This document shows, piece after piece, positions 18,944-29,006 of a stretch of 64,000 bases of DNA; position 1 is the first letter of the stretch, and every line of letters begins with the position of its first letter. The translations under genes were made by a program, and so were the position numbers. Source of the stretch: Yoonia sp. (GTDB lineage: Bacteria; Pseudomonadota; Alphaproteobacteria; Rhodobacterales; Rhodobacteraceae); contig NZ_JAGYJK010000016.1 in the NCBI RefSeq assembly GCF_018402175.1, positions 1 through 64,000 on the forward strand. The letters run 5' to 3'. Under the pieces are notes generated by a model. The model searched no databases, was not told the DNA's origin, and worked only from the letters and a program-made list of their open reading frames with translations.

Positions 18944-19138
18944 ATGCGCCTGATTGACCCGCACCATCCGTTTTATCGCCCCGCGTGGCGCCGCTATCTG
19001 ATCGTGGCGGCGCCGTTTATCTGGGCGGGGGTGGAATGGAACAGTGGCAACACGACCTGGGCCTATCTGTTCGCGGCCATCGGCGGCTATCTGGCCTGGC
19101 ATCTGGTGCTGAACTGGCGGCCAGACAGCAAGGATTAG
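18944..19138 (+). CDS. Small two-span membrane protein
   Basis: A 64-residue protein with two hydrophobic segments (YLIVAAPFIWAGVEW and TWAYLFAAIGGYLAWHLVL). No known function is recognised. A GTGACAAGG-like ribosome site lies upstream of the ATG. Its stop overlaps the iolG stop on the other strand by 3 bases. Confidence 0.65.
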   Translation: MRLIDPHHPFYRPAWRRYLIVAAPFIWAGVEWNSGNTTWAYLFAAIGGYLAWHLVLNWRPDSKD

Positions 19139-20131
19139 GCGGCAGGCAAATCCACGGGCTGGCCGGTTTCGCGCGACAGCGTCGCCGCATCCGCCAGTAT
19201 CTGCGCCTGCAACCCGTCCACAATGCCAGGATCGGCAGGTGTGCCACCCGTCGCCGCGGCGATGAAGGCACGCATTTCGGCAAGATAGGCCGCCGTCGTA
19301 GCGTTCCAGAAAGAAATGCTGTGCAGGGTCACGGCGGAAACCGGCCTTGGTCGCGATTTCCACGGTGGATTCGAGCTGGTTTTCCGCGCGCAACATGCCC
19401 AGCGCGCCATGCACCTCGATCCGCTGATCATAGCCGTAACTGGCGCGGCGCGAATTGGATATCTGGCAGATGCGCCCGCTGGCGGTGGTCAGGATCACGG
19501 CGGCGGTATCGACATCGCCTGCTTCGCCGATGGCAGGATCGACCAACGCGCTGCCCATCGCATGCAGGCGCACGAAGTCTTCGCCCATCAGGAACCGCGC
19601 CATATCGAAATCATGGATCATCATATCGCGGAACAACCCGCCAGAGCGCGCGATATAGGACACAGGCGGCGGGGCCGGATCGCGCGATGTGATACAGACC
19701 AGTTCGACCGCGCCGATATCACCGGCCTTGATCCGCGCACGCAGGGCGGCAAAGTTGGGATCAAAACGGCGGTTGAACCCCGTCAGGAAGGTCACACCCG
19801 CCTGCCCCACGATATCGATACAGGTACGGATGTTATCGACGGACATATCGACGGGCTTTTCGCAGAAAATCGCCTTACCGGCCTTGGCTGCGCGCTGAAT
19901 CAGGTCGAAATGCGTATCGGTCGGGGTGCCGATCACGACAGCGTCGATATCATCGGCAGTCAGGATCGCGGCGACATCTCGCACCTGCCCGCCGGTGGTT
20001 TGCGCCAGCGCCTCGGCCGCCGCAGGCAGGGCATCGGCGACGGCCACCACCTCTGCGCCATCCAGCGCCTTGATGCTGCGGGCATGGACCTGTCCGATGC
20101 GACCACAGCCGAGTATTCCGATTTTCAGCAT
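19135..20131 (-). pseudogene. iolG: Inositol 2-dehydrogenase, frameshifted near the 3' end
   Basis: IolG oxidises myo-inositol to scyllo-inosose with NAD+. The Gfo/Idh/MocA Rossmann start MLKIGILGCGRIGQVHARSI, the catalytic-lysine motif IFCEKPVDMS and the DMMIHDFDMARF block with its active-site Asp/His are intact. After FFLERYD (about residue 280) the frame shifts by +1; the family C-terminus AAYLAEMRAFIAAATGG continues in the next frame to the stop at 19135. The length is 3n+1, consistent with one extra base in the CGCC at 19291-19294. As written, the protein would run into about 50 unrelated residues. Confidence 0.85.
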
Positions 20132-20132
20132 T

Positions 20133-20972
20133 TCACGCTCTCCCCGATGCGCCAAGCCCGCGAATAACGGCGCGCGCAGCGGCCATCACGGGATCATGTG
20201 TTTCTTTCAATATGCTCACCCGGTCAAAGCGCGCGGGGTCCGCGTTCACGGCATCGCGCAGCGCCGCGCCAAAGGCCATACGCAATTCGGTGCCGATGTT
20301 AAATTTGGCAATCTGCGATCCGGTGGCCAGCGCCAGCCTTTGCGCATAGGGCACACCCGATCCGCCGTGAATGACCAAGGCGACGTCGGTCAAAGCCTCG
20401 ATCGCGCGGATGCGGTCCTCGTCCAGCCCGCCTTCATGGTCGGTTTGCAGATGCACATTGCCGACGGATATCGCCATTGCATCGACGCCACTGTCGCGGG
20501 CAAAGATCGCAGCCTCGGCCGGATCGGTGCCGGCGGAATTTTCGCCCCCAGCATAGCCGACAAAACCAATTTCACCTTCGCAGGATATACCAGCCGCATG
20601 GGCCAGTTCCGCGATGCGGGCGGTTTCGTCGATGTTCTGCGCCAAGGGCTTGCGCGATCCATCATACATCAACGACGTGAAACCGGCATCAAGCGCGGCG
20701 CGGCATTCGTCGAATGTATAGCCATGGTCCAGATGCACGACCACCGGCACATCGACGCTGGCGGCCAGATGGCGCATCATCGCGCCCAAAACCGGCAGCG
20801 GTGTATGCGCGCGGCACGATGGCCCTGCCTGCAAGATCACGGGCGCGCGTTCTTCTTGGGCGGCCATGACATAGGCGCGCATATCTTCCCAGCCCAGACA
20901 GACCAGACCGGGAACGGCGTAATTGTCGCGCAGGGCCGGTTGCAGAACCTCGGCCAGTGTTTTGAGTGTCAT
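20133..20972 (-). CDS. Class II aldolase, IolJ/fructose-bisphosphate-aldolase family
   Basis: A 279-residue zinc aldolase. The metal-binding HLDHG (VVVHLDHGYTF) near residue 80, the EGEIG block, the VGNVH histidine and the VIHGGSGV phosphate-binding region are present. In the inositol pathway an aldolase of this family (IolJ) splits 5-dehydro-2-deoxy-gluconate 6-phosphate into DHAP and malonate semialdehyde. IolC here is not fused to an aldolase domain, so this gene probably supplies that step. Its end is 1 base from iolG and its start overlaps the first iolB by 4 bases. Confidence 0.82.
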   Translation of the reverse strand: MTLKTLAEVLQPALRDNYAVPGLVCLGWEDMRAYVMAAQEERAPVILQAGPSCRAHTPLPVLGAMMRHLAASVDVPVVVHLDHGYTFDECRAALDAGFTSLMYDGSRKPLAQNIDETARIAELAHAAGISCEGEIGFVGYAGGENSAGTDPAEAAIFARDSGVDAMAISVGNVHLQTDHEGGLDEDRIRAIEALTDVALVIHGGSGVPYAQRLALATGSQIAKFNIGTELRMAFGAALRDAVNADPARFDRVSILKETHDPVMAAARAVIRGLGASGRA

Positions 20973-21809
20973 TTGAACTTTGCCACCATATCCATGATGC
21001 CGGGGATCGTGTGCAATTGCGCGGCATGTGTGGGTTGAAAATATTGCTTTAGGCTGCGCTGGGATTGCCCGCCAAGGATGGTGAAATAATACATCTCGTA
21101 GCCCGGAAGCACGCAGCAGGGGTGATAGCCCTTGTCAATCAGCACGGTGGACCGGTTCATGATGTGATAGGCATCCCCCGGTTCATTATCGATGCGTTGC
21201 AGCATTTGCAGGCCCGATCCGTAATCGGGTTTAAAGCGGAAATTGTAACATTCGTCATGCCGGGTTTCATCGGACAGACGGTCGGTGTCGTGTTTGTGGC
21301 TGGGAAAGCCCGACCAGCCGCCTGCGCCAACGGTATAGAGTTCAGACACCAGCAACCGGCCCACGCGGTCGTGGTATGCGGCACCTAGGATATGCTTGAT
21401 CTTGCGATGGGTCTTGGTGTCGTCGCTGCCATATTGGACAAGGTCGATCTCAGCGGCGCGCACGGCGAATGGCTTCAGCGTTTCGCTAAACTGCGCGCCT
21501 GCGATGAACACTTCGCAATCGGTCAGCGCCGTGATCTGTGCGGCGGTGTCGGTGGGGATATAGACGCCTTCGGGATCACCATCCCAGACATCGGCACCGC
21601 GATGGCCGATCTCGGCGAAAGTCTGGCCTGCGGTCTCGACCGTGACCGGTGCCGGTCGCTGGCACGATACAGGTTTCATACCCCGCCACGCGATAGGGAA
21701 AGCTGGCACCAGCCGCCAGCCTGACGATGTTGAAATAGACCAGCGGCACATGCGGGTCGTTGATATCGACGATGGGCCGGTTGGCATTGTCGAAGGGGGC
21801 GATATGCAT
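20969..21809 (-). pseudogene. IolB-family isomerase, divergent copy, frameshifted
   Basis: This is a cupin of the KduI/IolB family (5-deoxyglucuronate isomerase). The metal site GFPSHKHD and the later KGYHPCCVLPGYEMYYF are readable. The N-terminus MHIAPFDNANRPIVDINDPH…CIVPATGT (from 21809) is in one frame and VTVETAGQTFAEIG onward in another. A +1 shift near the ACCGGT at 21645-21650 joins them, and the total is 3n+1. It diverges from the canonical IolB at 32023-32817, especially at the C-terminus, so it may have had a different substrate. The intact second copy could cover its loss. Confidence 0.78.
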
Positions 21810-21821
21810 GGTCTTTTCCTT

Positions 21822-22790
21822 TCAGGCGGCGGTCGGGGCCGCATTGGCGCGCAGAAAGCTGTCCAGCTCTGCGCGGGTCGGCATGGCTGGCGCACAGCCG
21901 ACACGCGACACCACGATGGCCGCCGCGGCAGAGCCTTGCAGCACCGCGTCGCGCACCGGTAATCCATCCGCCAGCCCCGCGACAAAGCCGCCCAGAAAAC
22001 TGTCGCCCGCGCCGGTAGGTTTCAGCGCATCGGTGCGGTAGATGCCGGTTGTGACCTCGCCCTGTGGGGTGATCGTAATCGCGCCCTTTTCGCCCATCTT
22101 GTAGACCGCAAGGCTGGCCCCGTTGGCGACGAGTTCGCGGGCTTTATCAAGGCCGCGGTCATAATCCCCCGCCATAAACCCAAATTCCACGTCATTGCCG
22201 ATGATCACGTCACACATGGCCCCTGCGCGGGAATAGACCTGTGCCGCCTCGTCCGCCGACGCCCATGAATAGGGGCGGTAGTCGATATCAAGGATCAAGG
22301 GCAAGCCCGCCGCCTTGGCCAGATCAAATGCCTTGAACGCCGCGCTGCGCGAAGGCTGTGCGGCAAACACCGTGCCTGTGGTAATCAGCGCGTCATAGGC
22401 CGCATAATTCACGGCGATAACATCGCCCTCGGTCATTTCAAAATCGGCCGCGCCGTTGCGATAGATCACCGATTGATGATCCTCGATGCGCGTTTCGACC
22501 ACGGCCAGCGAATTGCGCGCCTCGCCCCCGACGGACCGCACATGCGCCCGTCCAATGCCGTAATGGTCCAGCTGGTTCAGCGCAAAGCGGCCGATGGCAT
22601 CGTCGGACACGCAGGTCACAAGATCGACTTGCCCGCCCAGTTTGCGGATCGCCACGCCGATATTGGCGGATGATCCGCCAAGGCAGGCAAAGAATTGCGT
22701 GGCCTCTTCGGTCTTGGTGCCGGGGGGGTCGGGGTAGAAATCCATCCCTGCCCGCCCGATGATGACGAAACGATTGCCGCTCAGTTTCAT
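21822..22790 (-). CDS. iolC: 5-dehydro-2-deoxygluconokinase
   Basis: IolC phosphorylates 5-dehydro-2-deoxygluconate. The 322-residue PfkB/ribokinase-fold protein has the first signature FFACLGGSSANIGVAIRKLG and the ATP/active-site signature LKPTGAGDSFLGGFVAGLAD with its catalytic Asp. The length shows a lone kinase, without the C-terminal aldolase domain (DUF2090) found fused in many proteobacteria. Start 22790 (MKLSGNRFVIIG) is 1 base after the iolD stop. The gene is intact. Confidence 0.92.
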   Translation of the reverse strand: MKLSGNRFVIIGRAGMDFYPDPPGTKTEEATQFFACLGGSSANIGVAIRKLGGQVDLVTCVSDDAIGRFALNQLDHYGIGRAHVRSVGGEARNSLAVVETRIEDHQSVIYRNGAADFEMTEGDVIAVNYAAYDALITTGTVFAAQPSRSAAFKAFDLAKAAGLPLILDIDYRPYSWASADEAAQVYSRAGAMCDVIIGNDVEFGFMAGDYDRGLDKARELVANGASLAVYKMGEKGAITITPQGEVTTGIYRTDALKPTGAGDSFLGGFVAGLADGLPVRDAVLQGSAAAAIVVSRVGCAPAMPTRAELDSFLRANAAPTAA

Positions 22791-22791
22791 G

Positions 22792-24664
22792 TCACACCCC
22801 CTGCCGCTGGCGGTCGCGGCCGGCCTCGGTCTCGGCATGTTTGGCGCGGACAGATGCGGTTGTCGGACACCTGTGGCGTGCCGACCTCCCACCATGCGTG
22901 GCCTTGGGTGGTCCAGCCTTCGTAAGGGTCCACCTGCATCACGATCACGCAGGTCTTGTCGGATGCTTTCGCGCGCAAGAACGCCTCGCCCAGTTCGGCG
23001 GGATTGGCGACAGTCACGGCATCGGCGCCCATGGCGCGGGCATGGGCCTCAAAATCCACGGCAAAGGGTTCGGGTATCGTGGGGCAATCTGCGATCAGGT
23101 TGTTGAAACTGTCCTGACCGGTGTTGTTTTGCAACTTGTTGATGACGGCGAAACCGCCGTTGTCCAACACCAGCACGATCAGTTTCTTCTGCGTCAAGAC
23201 GGATGAATAGATATCCGAGTTCATCAGCAGATAGCTGCCATCACCCACCAGCACGATGGTATCCTTATCCGGCTCGGCCTCGGCCTGCGCGATACGCGCG
23301 CCCCAGCCGCCCGCGATTTCATAGCCCATGCAGGAAAAGCCGAACTCGACATCCACGGTGCCGATATCCAGCGTGCGCCAGTTCGCCGTCACCTCGGCTG
23401 GCAAGCCGCCAGCGGCAGTGACCACGCGATCACGCGGATCGCATAGCGCGTTCACAACACCGATGGCCTGCGCATAGGAATTGGGCCGGTTGCCATGGGC
23501 GACGTTGCCTGCGACGTAAGCATCCCATGTCTTGCGGTGGTCCTGTGCCTTTGCCGTCCACCCCTTCGGCGTGACATACCCACCCAAGGCTGCACCCAGC
23601 GCAGGCAAGGCGACCTTCGCATCACCAACCACAGGCAATGACAGATGTTTCATCGCATCATGGCGGCCCACATTCAGCCCGATGATCTGCGCATCCTTGG
23701 CAAAGGCGGTCCATGATCCGGTGGTGAAATCCTGTAGGCGTGTGCCGACGGCCAAGATCACATCCGCCTGCTGCGCAATCGTATTGGCGCTGTCCGATCC
23801 GGTCACACCAATCGGCCCGATATTCAGCGGATGATCCGACAGCAGATTGGCGCGCCCTGCGATGGTTTCGACAACGGGGATACCGTGGCTTTCCGCAAAA
23901 GCGGTCAATTCCGCCACCGCCCCGCCATATTGCACGCCACCGCCGGCAATGATTATCGGGCGCTTGGCACCCGCCAACAAGGTGGCGGCATCGGCCAGTT
24001 CACGCGCGTCGGGCATCTGGCTGCGGATGCGATGCACACGGCGCGCGAAAAAGCTGACGGGATAATCATAGGTCCAGCCCTGCACATCCTGCGGCAAGGC
24101 CAGAAACGCAGGCCCGCAATCGGCCGGGTCCAGCATCGTGGCCAGCGCCGCAGGCAGCGACTGGATGATCTGCGCGGGGTGGGTGATCCGGTCCCAATAG
24201 CGGCTGACCGCCTTGAAGGCGTCATTCACGCCGATGGTCGGGTTGCCGAAATGTTCGAGCTGTTGCAGCACAGGGTCCGGCAGGCGTGTCAGAAACGTAT
24301 CGCCACATAGCATCAGCATCGGCAGCCGGTTTGCATGGGCCAGTGCCGCCGCCGTCAACAGGTTCGCCGTCCCCGGTCCGGCAGAGGCGGTGCAGAACAT
24401 GAACCGCCGCCGCAGGTGGTACTTGGCATAACCGGCCGCAGCAAAGCCCATGCTTTGTTCATTCTGCCCGCGATACAGCGGCAGGACATCGCGCACCGGA
24501 TAAAGCGCCTCGCCCAGACAGGGGACATTGCCATGGCCGAAAATGCCAAAGCCGCCGCCACAAATGCGGGTTTCAACGCCGTCGATCTCGATGAACTGGT
24601 TCACAAGATACCGCACAATGGCCTGCGCGGTGGTCAGGCGGATGGTTGCGCCGGTTGTGGTCAT
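22792..24664 (-). CDS. iolD: 3D-(3,5/4)-trihydroxycyclohexane-1,2-dione hydrolase (frameshifted tail)
   Basis: IolD is a ThDP-dependent enzyme that opens the inositol ring. The FGHGNVP and ThDP-binding IVLVGDGSYLLMNSDIYSS blocks are intact, as is the near-C-terminal GHAWWEVGTPQVSD. Start 24664 follows a GGGAGGAT ribosome site. After VSDN the family tail (ASVRAKHAETEAGRDRQRQG) lies in the +1 frame and stops at 22792. One extra base near 22858 instead gives a scrambled tail of about 24 residues ending near 22787, overlapping the iolC start. Only the extreme C-terminus is affected, so activity may survive. Confidence 0.9.
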
Positions 24665-24730
24665 ATGATCCTCCCTCAAGGTGCTGCACGGATTGTTGGT
24701 TGCGCGGCCCTGCGACTCAAGATAACAATT

Positions 24731-24746
24731 TTGCAACCGGTTGCAA
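24731..24746. promoter_or_regulatory. 16-bp palindromic LacI-type operator, site 1
   Basis: TTGCAACCGGTTGCAA is a perfect palindrome with the central CG typical of LacI-family operators. It lies between divergent iolD (start 24664) and the dehydrogenase gene (start 24775). The half sequence TTGCAACCGG occurs in tandem here, extending to 24750. An identical 16-mer is at 29007-29022. Confidence 0.82.
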
Positions 24747-24774
24747 CCGGATCATGTCGGGGGGAGCACGAATC

Positions 24775-25890
24775 ATGACACAGATCGGGATCGGCCTTGT
24801 CGGCGGCGGTTACATGGGCAAAGCCCACGCCGTCGCAATGTCCGCCGTCGGCGCGGTGTTCAACACAGCACTGCGCCCCAGACTTGCCGTTGTGACGGGA
24901 TCGACGCCCGAATCGTCCGAACGGTATCGCGCTGCTTTTGGCTTTGCCCATGCCGCTGACGATTGGCACGCCCTTGTCGCCCACCCCGAGGTCGAGGCGG
25001 TCATCATCGCATCCCCCCAAACCACCCACCGCGCAATCGCCGAAGCCGCCTTTGCCGCTGGCAAACCGGTGTTCTGCGAAAAACCGCTGGGCGCGTCGCT
25101 GGCGGATGCGCAGGCGATGGTCGCAGCGGCCGCGGCATCCGGCCTGCCCAATATGGTCGGTTTCAACTATGTCCGCACGCCGGCCACGCAATTCGTACGG
25201 CAATTGCTGGCGGACGGCGCGATCGGCGACGTGACATGGTTTCGCGGCGAACATACAGAGGATTTTCTGGCTGATCCCGCCATGCAGGCCAACTGGCGCT
25301 GTTTTGGCAGGCCCAACGGCTGCATGGGTGATCTGGCACCCCATATGATCAACTGCGCACTGGCGCTGCTGGGCGATATCGCGGAATTGTCGGCCAAGGT
25401 CGAGACGATCCACCCCACACGCCCCGGACCGGATGGGCCGGTCAGCGTCGATAATGATGATCACGGCCAGATGATGGTGCGCTTTGCATCCGGCGTGATG
25501 GGGCATCTGTATTTCAGCCGGGCCGCGACAGGGCGCAAGATGGGCTATGTTTACGAAATCCACGGCACCAAAGGCGCGATCCGGTTCGATCAGGAAGACC
25601 AGAACGCGGTCTGGCTGTACCGCGCGACAGGGCCAGAGGCCACGCGCGGGTTTATCAAGATCCTGACTGGCCCCGCGCATCCCGATTACCTGCCCTTCTG
25701 TCAGGGGCCGGGGCATGGCACCGGCTATCAGGACCAGATCATCATCGAAGCCCGCGATTTCCTGCAGGCGATCCATAGCGGCCAGCCGGTCTGGCCCACC
25801 TTTCGTGACGGTCTGGCCGTGGCGCAGGTGATCGAAACCGCTTTTGCCTCGGCCGCTGATGGCCGCTGGCATTCTGTCCCATCCAACTGA
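24775..25890 (+). CDS. Gfo/Idh/MocA-family dehydrogenase (inositol-type)
   Basis: A 371-residue NAD(P)-dependent oxidoreductase with the Rossmann start IGIGLVGGGYMGKAHA and the EKPLG catalytic-lysine motif (VFCEKPLGAS). GDLAPHMINCAL supplies the Asp/His acid-base region. It is the first gene of a plus-strand group with iolE and a third dehydrogenase, controlled from the shared operator at 24731. It may oxidise scyllo- or chiro-inositol, or an inosose derivative; this is inferred from location. It is intact and could substitute for the damaged iolG. Confidence 0.85.
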   Translation: MTQIGIGLVGGGYMGKAHAVAMSAVGAVFNTALRPRLAVVTGSTPESSERYRAAFGFAHAADDWHALVAHPEVEAVIIASPQTTHRAIAEAAFAAGKPVFCEKPLGASLADAQAMVAAAAASGLPNMVGFNYVRTPATQFVRQLLADGAIGDVTWFRGEHTEDFLADPAMQANWRCFGRPNGCMGDLAPHMINCALALLGDIAELSAKVETIHPTRPGPDGPVSVDNDDHGQMMVRFASGVMGHLYFSRAATGRKMGYVYEIHGTKGAIRFDQEDQNAVWLYRATGPEATRGFIKILTGPAHPDYLPFCQGPGHGTGYQDQIIIEARDFLQAIHSGQPVWPTFRDGLAVAQVIETAFASAADGRWHSVPSN

Positions 25891-25903
25891 AAAGGTCCCG
25901 TTC

Positions 25904-26794
25904 ATGACGATCCGCATTGGCAATGCCCCCTGTTCCTGGGGCGTCGAGTTTCCCGATGATCCGCGCAATCCGCCATGGCGCAACGTGCTGCGCGAATGTG
26001 CGCAGGCGGGCTACAAGGGCATCGAACTCGGCCCTGTCGGTTTCATGCCCGAAGACCCTGCCGTGCTGGCCGATGCATTGGCCGAAAACGAGCTGGAACT
26101 GATCGGCGGCGTGGTCTTCCGCGCCTTCCATGACCCTGCGCAATGGGACAATGTGCTGGACGGCGCCGTGCGCACCTGCAAGGCGCTGGTCGCGCATGGC
26201 GCGCAGCATCTGGTGCTGATTGACAGCATCTCGCCCCGCCGCGCGCCAACGGCTGGGCGTGCCGCGGATGCCGAACAGATGGACACCGCCGAATGGACCG
26301 CATTCCGCGACAGGATCGCGACTGTCGCGCGCATGGGGGCCGAAGAATATGGCCTGACCGTGGGCATCCATGCCCATGCGGCGGGGTTCATCGATTTCGA
26401 ACCCGAGCTGGAACGCCTGCTGGACGAGGTGCCAGACGACATTTTGAAAATCTGCTTCGACACGGGCCATCATTCCTATGCCGGTTTTGATCCGGTGGCC
26501 TTTATGCGCCGCCATATCGACCGGATTTCCTATATGCATTTCAAGGATATCAACCCTGCAATCAAAGCCACAGCCATCGCCAACAGCACCGGTTTCTACG
26601 AGGCTTGCGGGCAAGGCATTTTCTGCAATCTGGGCCAAGGCGATGTGGATTTCCCTGCCGTGCGGCAGATCCTGCTGGATCACGGGTTCAGCGGCTGGTG
26701 CACGGTCGAACAGGATTGCGACCCGACGCTGGATGTGTCGCCCGTCACGGATGCCCGGGCCAATCGGGAATATCTGCAAAGCATCGGGTTCTAG
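25904..26794 (+). CDS. iolE: IolE-family inosose dehydratase / sugar epimerase
   Basis: IolE dehydrates scyllo-inosose to the trione intermediate for IolD. The 296-residue TIM-barrel protein has the family start IRIGNAPCSWGVEF, the metal ligands in VGIHAHAAGFID and CFDTGHHSYAGF, then YMHFKDINPA and a late CTVEQDCDPT. The preceding gene ends 13 bases before. It sits between two Gfo/Idh/MocA genes. Assignment to IolE rather than a related epimerase rests on N-terminal similarity and the locus. Confidence 0.87.
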   Translation: MTIRIGNAPCSWGVEFPDDPRNPPWRNVLRECAQAGYKGIELGPVGFMPEDPAVLADALAENELELIGGVVFRAFHDPAQWDNVLDGAVRTCKALVAHGAQHLVLIDSISPRRAPTAGRAADAEQMDTAEWTAFRDRIATVARMGAEEYGLTVGIHAHAAGFIDFEPELERLLDEVPDDILKICFDTGHHSYAGFDPVAFMRRHIDRISYMHFKDINPAIKATAIANSTGFYEACGQGIFCNLGQGDVDFPAVRQILLDHGFSGWCTVEQDCDPTLDVSPVTDARANREYLQSIGF

Positions 26795-26803
26795 GGGGCA
26801 ATG

Positions 26804-27934
26804 ATGAAACTGAACTGGGGCATGATCGGCGGCGGCGAAGGCAGCCAGATCGGACCGGCGCACCGGCTTGGCGCGCAGGCGGACGGGAATTTCAATCTTG
26901 CCGCAGCGGCATTGGATGCTGACCCCGCAAAGGGCCGCGCTTATGCGCAATCCTTGGGTGTTCCTGCCGACCGCGCCTATGGCGACTGGCGCGAGATGCT
27001 GGCGGGTGAGGTGGCGCGCGAGGACCGGATTGATCTGGTCACCGTCGCCACCCCCAATGCCACGCATTACGAAATCACCAAGGCGTTTCTAGAGGCCGGC
27101 TTTCACGTCTTGTGCGAAAAGCCGATGACAATGACGGTGGAACAGGGTGAGGATATCGTCCGCACCGCCCAAGCCGCAGGCAGGATTTGCGCGGTGAATT
27201 ACTGTTATTCCGCCTATCCGATGGTGCGCCAGATGCGCGCGATGGTCCGCGCCGGCGAGATCGGCAAGGTCAGGCTGGTCGTCACCAACTTTAGCCACGG
27301 TCACCACGGCGATGCGACCGATGCCGATAACCCCCGCGTGCGCTGGCGCTATGATCCGGCGATGGCAGGCGTGTCGGGGCAATTCGCCGATTGCGGCATC
27401 CATGCGCTGCATATGGCCAGTTTTATTGTGGGCGACGAGGTTGAAAAGGTCTCTGCCGATTTCGCATCGACCATTGCCAGCCGCGTGTTGGAAGATGACG
27501 CTATGGTCAATTTCCGCATGGCGGGCGGCACGGTCGGGCGGTTATGGACCAGCTCTGTCGCCATCGGGCGGCAGCACGGGTTCGATATCCAGATCTTTGG
27601 TGAAACCGGCGGGATGCGCTGGGCGTCCGAACAGCCCAATCAGGTCTATTACACCCCCGTCGGCGGACGCACCCAGATCATGGAAAAAGGTGAATCGGGG
27701 CTTTGTTCCGATGCAGCACGCCTGAGCCGTGTGGCGATTGCTCATCCCGAAGGGTTCCCGCTGGCGGTCGCCAATATCTATGTCGATCTGGCCGCAGCGA
27801 TCAGGGGTGGCACCAGTGATGGCCTGCCCTTGGCCGAAGACGGCCTGCGGTCGATGGCGGCGGTTTATGCAAGCGTTGCATCTGCCAAGGCGGATGGCGC
27901 ATGGACAGATGCCCGCCCGCCAATGTTCCGCTAG
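26804..27934 (+). CDS. Gfo/Idh/MocA-family dehydrogenase, third copy
   Basis: A 376-residue oxidoreductase, starting MKLNWGMIGGGEGSQIGPAH, with VLCEKPMTMT for the catalytic lysine and SGQFADCGIHALHMASF for the active-site Asp/His. Start 26804 is preferred over 26801 because AGGGGG at 26793-26798 is then 5 bases upstream. It follows iolE by 9 bases and overlaps the convergent LacI gene by 4. The specific substrate is unknown, probably an inositol stereoisomer or product. Confidence 0.85.
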   Translation: MKLNWGMIGGGEGSQIGPAHRLGAQADGNFNLAAAALDADPAKGRAYAQSLGVPADRAYGDWREMLAGEVAREDRIDLVTVATPNATHYEITKAFLEAGFHVLCEKPMTMTVEQGEDIVRTAQAAGRICAVNYCYSAYPMVRQMRAMVRAGEIGKVRLVVTNFSHGHHGDATDADNPRVRWRYDPAMAGVSGQFADCGIHALHMASFIVGDEVEKVSADFASTIASRVLEDDAMVNFRMAGGTVGRLWTSSVAIGRQHGFDIQIFGETGGMRWASEQPNQVYYTPVGGRTQIMEKGESGLCSDAARLSRVAIAHPEGFPLAVANIYVDLAAAIRGGTSDGLPLAEDGLRSMAAVYASVASAKADGAWTDARPPMFR

Positions 27935-28929
27935 GGCAAAGGCCGCAGGGTGCCGCGTTCGACGATGCTGCAGGGAAACAGCCGCGTTTCAGGGTGACGG
28001 TCGGGGTCTGCGATGGTCCCGACCACAAGGTCGATGGACGAGGCGATGATTTCCGCAATCGGCTGGCGGATCGTGGTCAGGTTGATGTTCTGCCAGCGCG
28101 CCATCGCCATATCGTTCAGCCCGATAAACCCGATGTCATCCGGCACCCGCAAACCTGCATCGTGGATGGCCGACAACGCACCGATGGACAGCACGTCATC
28201 GCCGCCGAAATAGGCCTCGGCAGGGGTGTCTTGCAGCAGCCGGATCATCTCGGCACGGCCAGCGTCGAACGAATAGGCGCTGGCATAGCTGACGCTGACC
28301 GCGATATCGGGATGCGCGGATAGCGCGTCCAGAAAGCCGCGGGCGCGATCCTCGGTCGATGTGGCGCCCTTCGGACCACCCAGAAACGCCACGCGTTTAT
28401 GCCCGCGCGCGACCAGCGCCGCAGCCGCCATACGCCCGCAGGCGATGTTGTCGATGCCCACGACATGCACATGCGGGCTGGATGTGTAGCGGCCAAAGGA
28501 ATGGACGACAGGGATGCCCACATCGCGGAACGCCTCGGCAAAGCTGGGTGGCAGGGTGGATGAGGCGACGATCACCCCGTCCACCGAATATTGCCGCAGC
28601 ATCCGCACCGAATTTGCGGGATCGGTTTCAGCGCTCAAATTGACCAGCAAGGGGCGCAGGCCCCGTTCCTGCAAACCGCGCGTGAACAGGTCGAAAACTT
28701 CCAGAAAAAGCGGGTTGTGAAAGTTATTGGAAACGAGCCCGATCAGCTTGGTTCGGCCAGTGGTCAGCGACGATGCGAGCGCATTCGGACTATATTTCAG
28801 TTCAATAGCCGCTTTTTCAACCTTTGCACGGGTTTTGGCGGAGACCGACGCCCCTTCGGTGAATGTGCGCGACACAGCAGAGCGCGATACACCGGCGCGC
28901 AGCGCCACGTCTTTCAAAGTCACTGTCAT
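27931..28929 (-). CDS. LacI-family regulator of the inositol block (second)
   Basis: A 332-residue repressor with the standard N-terminal helix-turn-helix (TLKDVALRAGVSRSAVSRTF) and hinge helix (SPNALASSLTTGRTKLIGLV). The sensor domain has GIDNIACGRMAAAALV and GLNDMAMARW. It is divergent from the ABC transporter, and a perfect TTGCAACCGGTTGCAA palindrome lies 78 bases before its start. The same palindrome is in the iolD/dehydrogenase promoter region. It is therefore the best candidate for the repressor of the local iol genes, the transporter and itself. Confidence 0.9.
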   Translation of the reverse strand: MTVTLKDVALRAGVSRSAVSRTFTEGASVSAKTRAKVEKAAIELKYSPNALASSLTTGRTKLIGLVSNNFHNPLFLEVFDLFTRGLQERGLRPLLVNLSAETDPANSVRMLRQYSVDGVIVASSTLPPSFAEAFRDVGIPVVHSFGRYTSSPHVHVVGIDNIACGRMAAAALVARGHKRVAFLGGPKGATSTEDRARGFLDALSAHPDIAVSVSYASAYSFDAGRAEMIRLLQDTPAEAYFGGDDVLSIGALSAIHDAGLRVPDDIGFIGLNDMAMARWQNINLTTIRQPIAEIIASSIDLVVGTIADPDRHPETRLFPCSIVERGTLRPLP

Positions 28930-29006
28930 ATCCCGGTATCCATCTGGCTCAGAATGGTTCTAGTACATCTCGGCCATCTCAAGAATAAACATTTATCAAC
29001 AGATTT

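Noticed and set aside
17719..22870. Programmed ribosomal frameshifting as the cause of the four +1 breaks
   Set aside because: No slippery sequences or stimulators are visible, the four genes are unrelated, and none of these families uses it.
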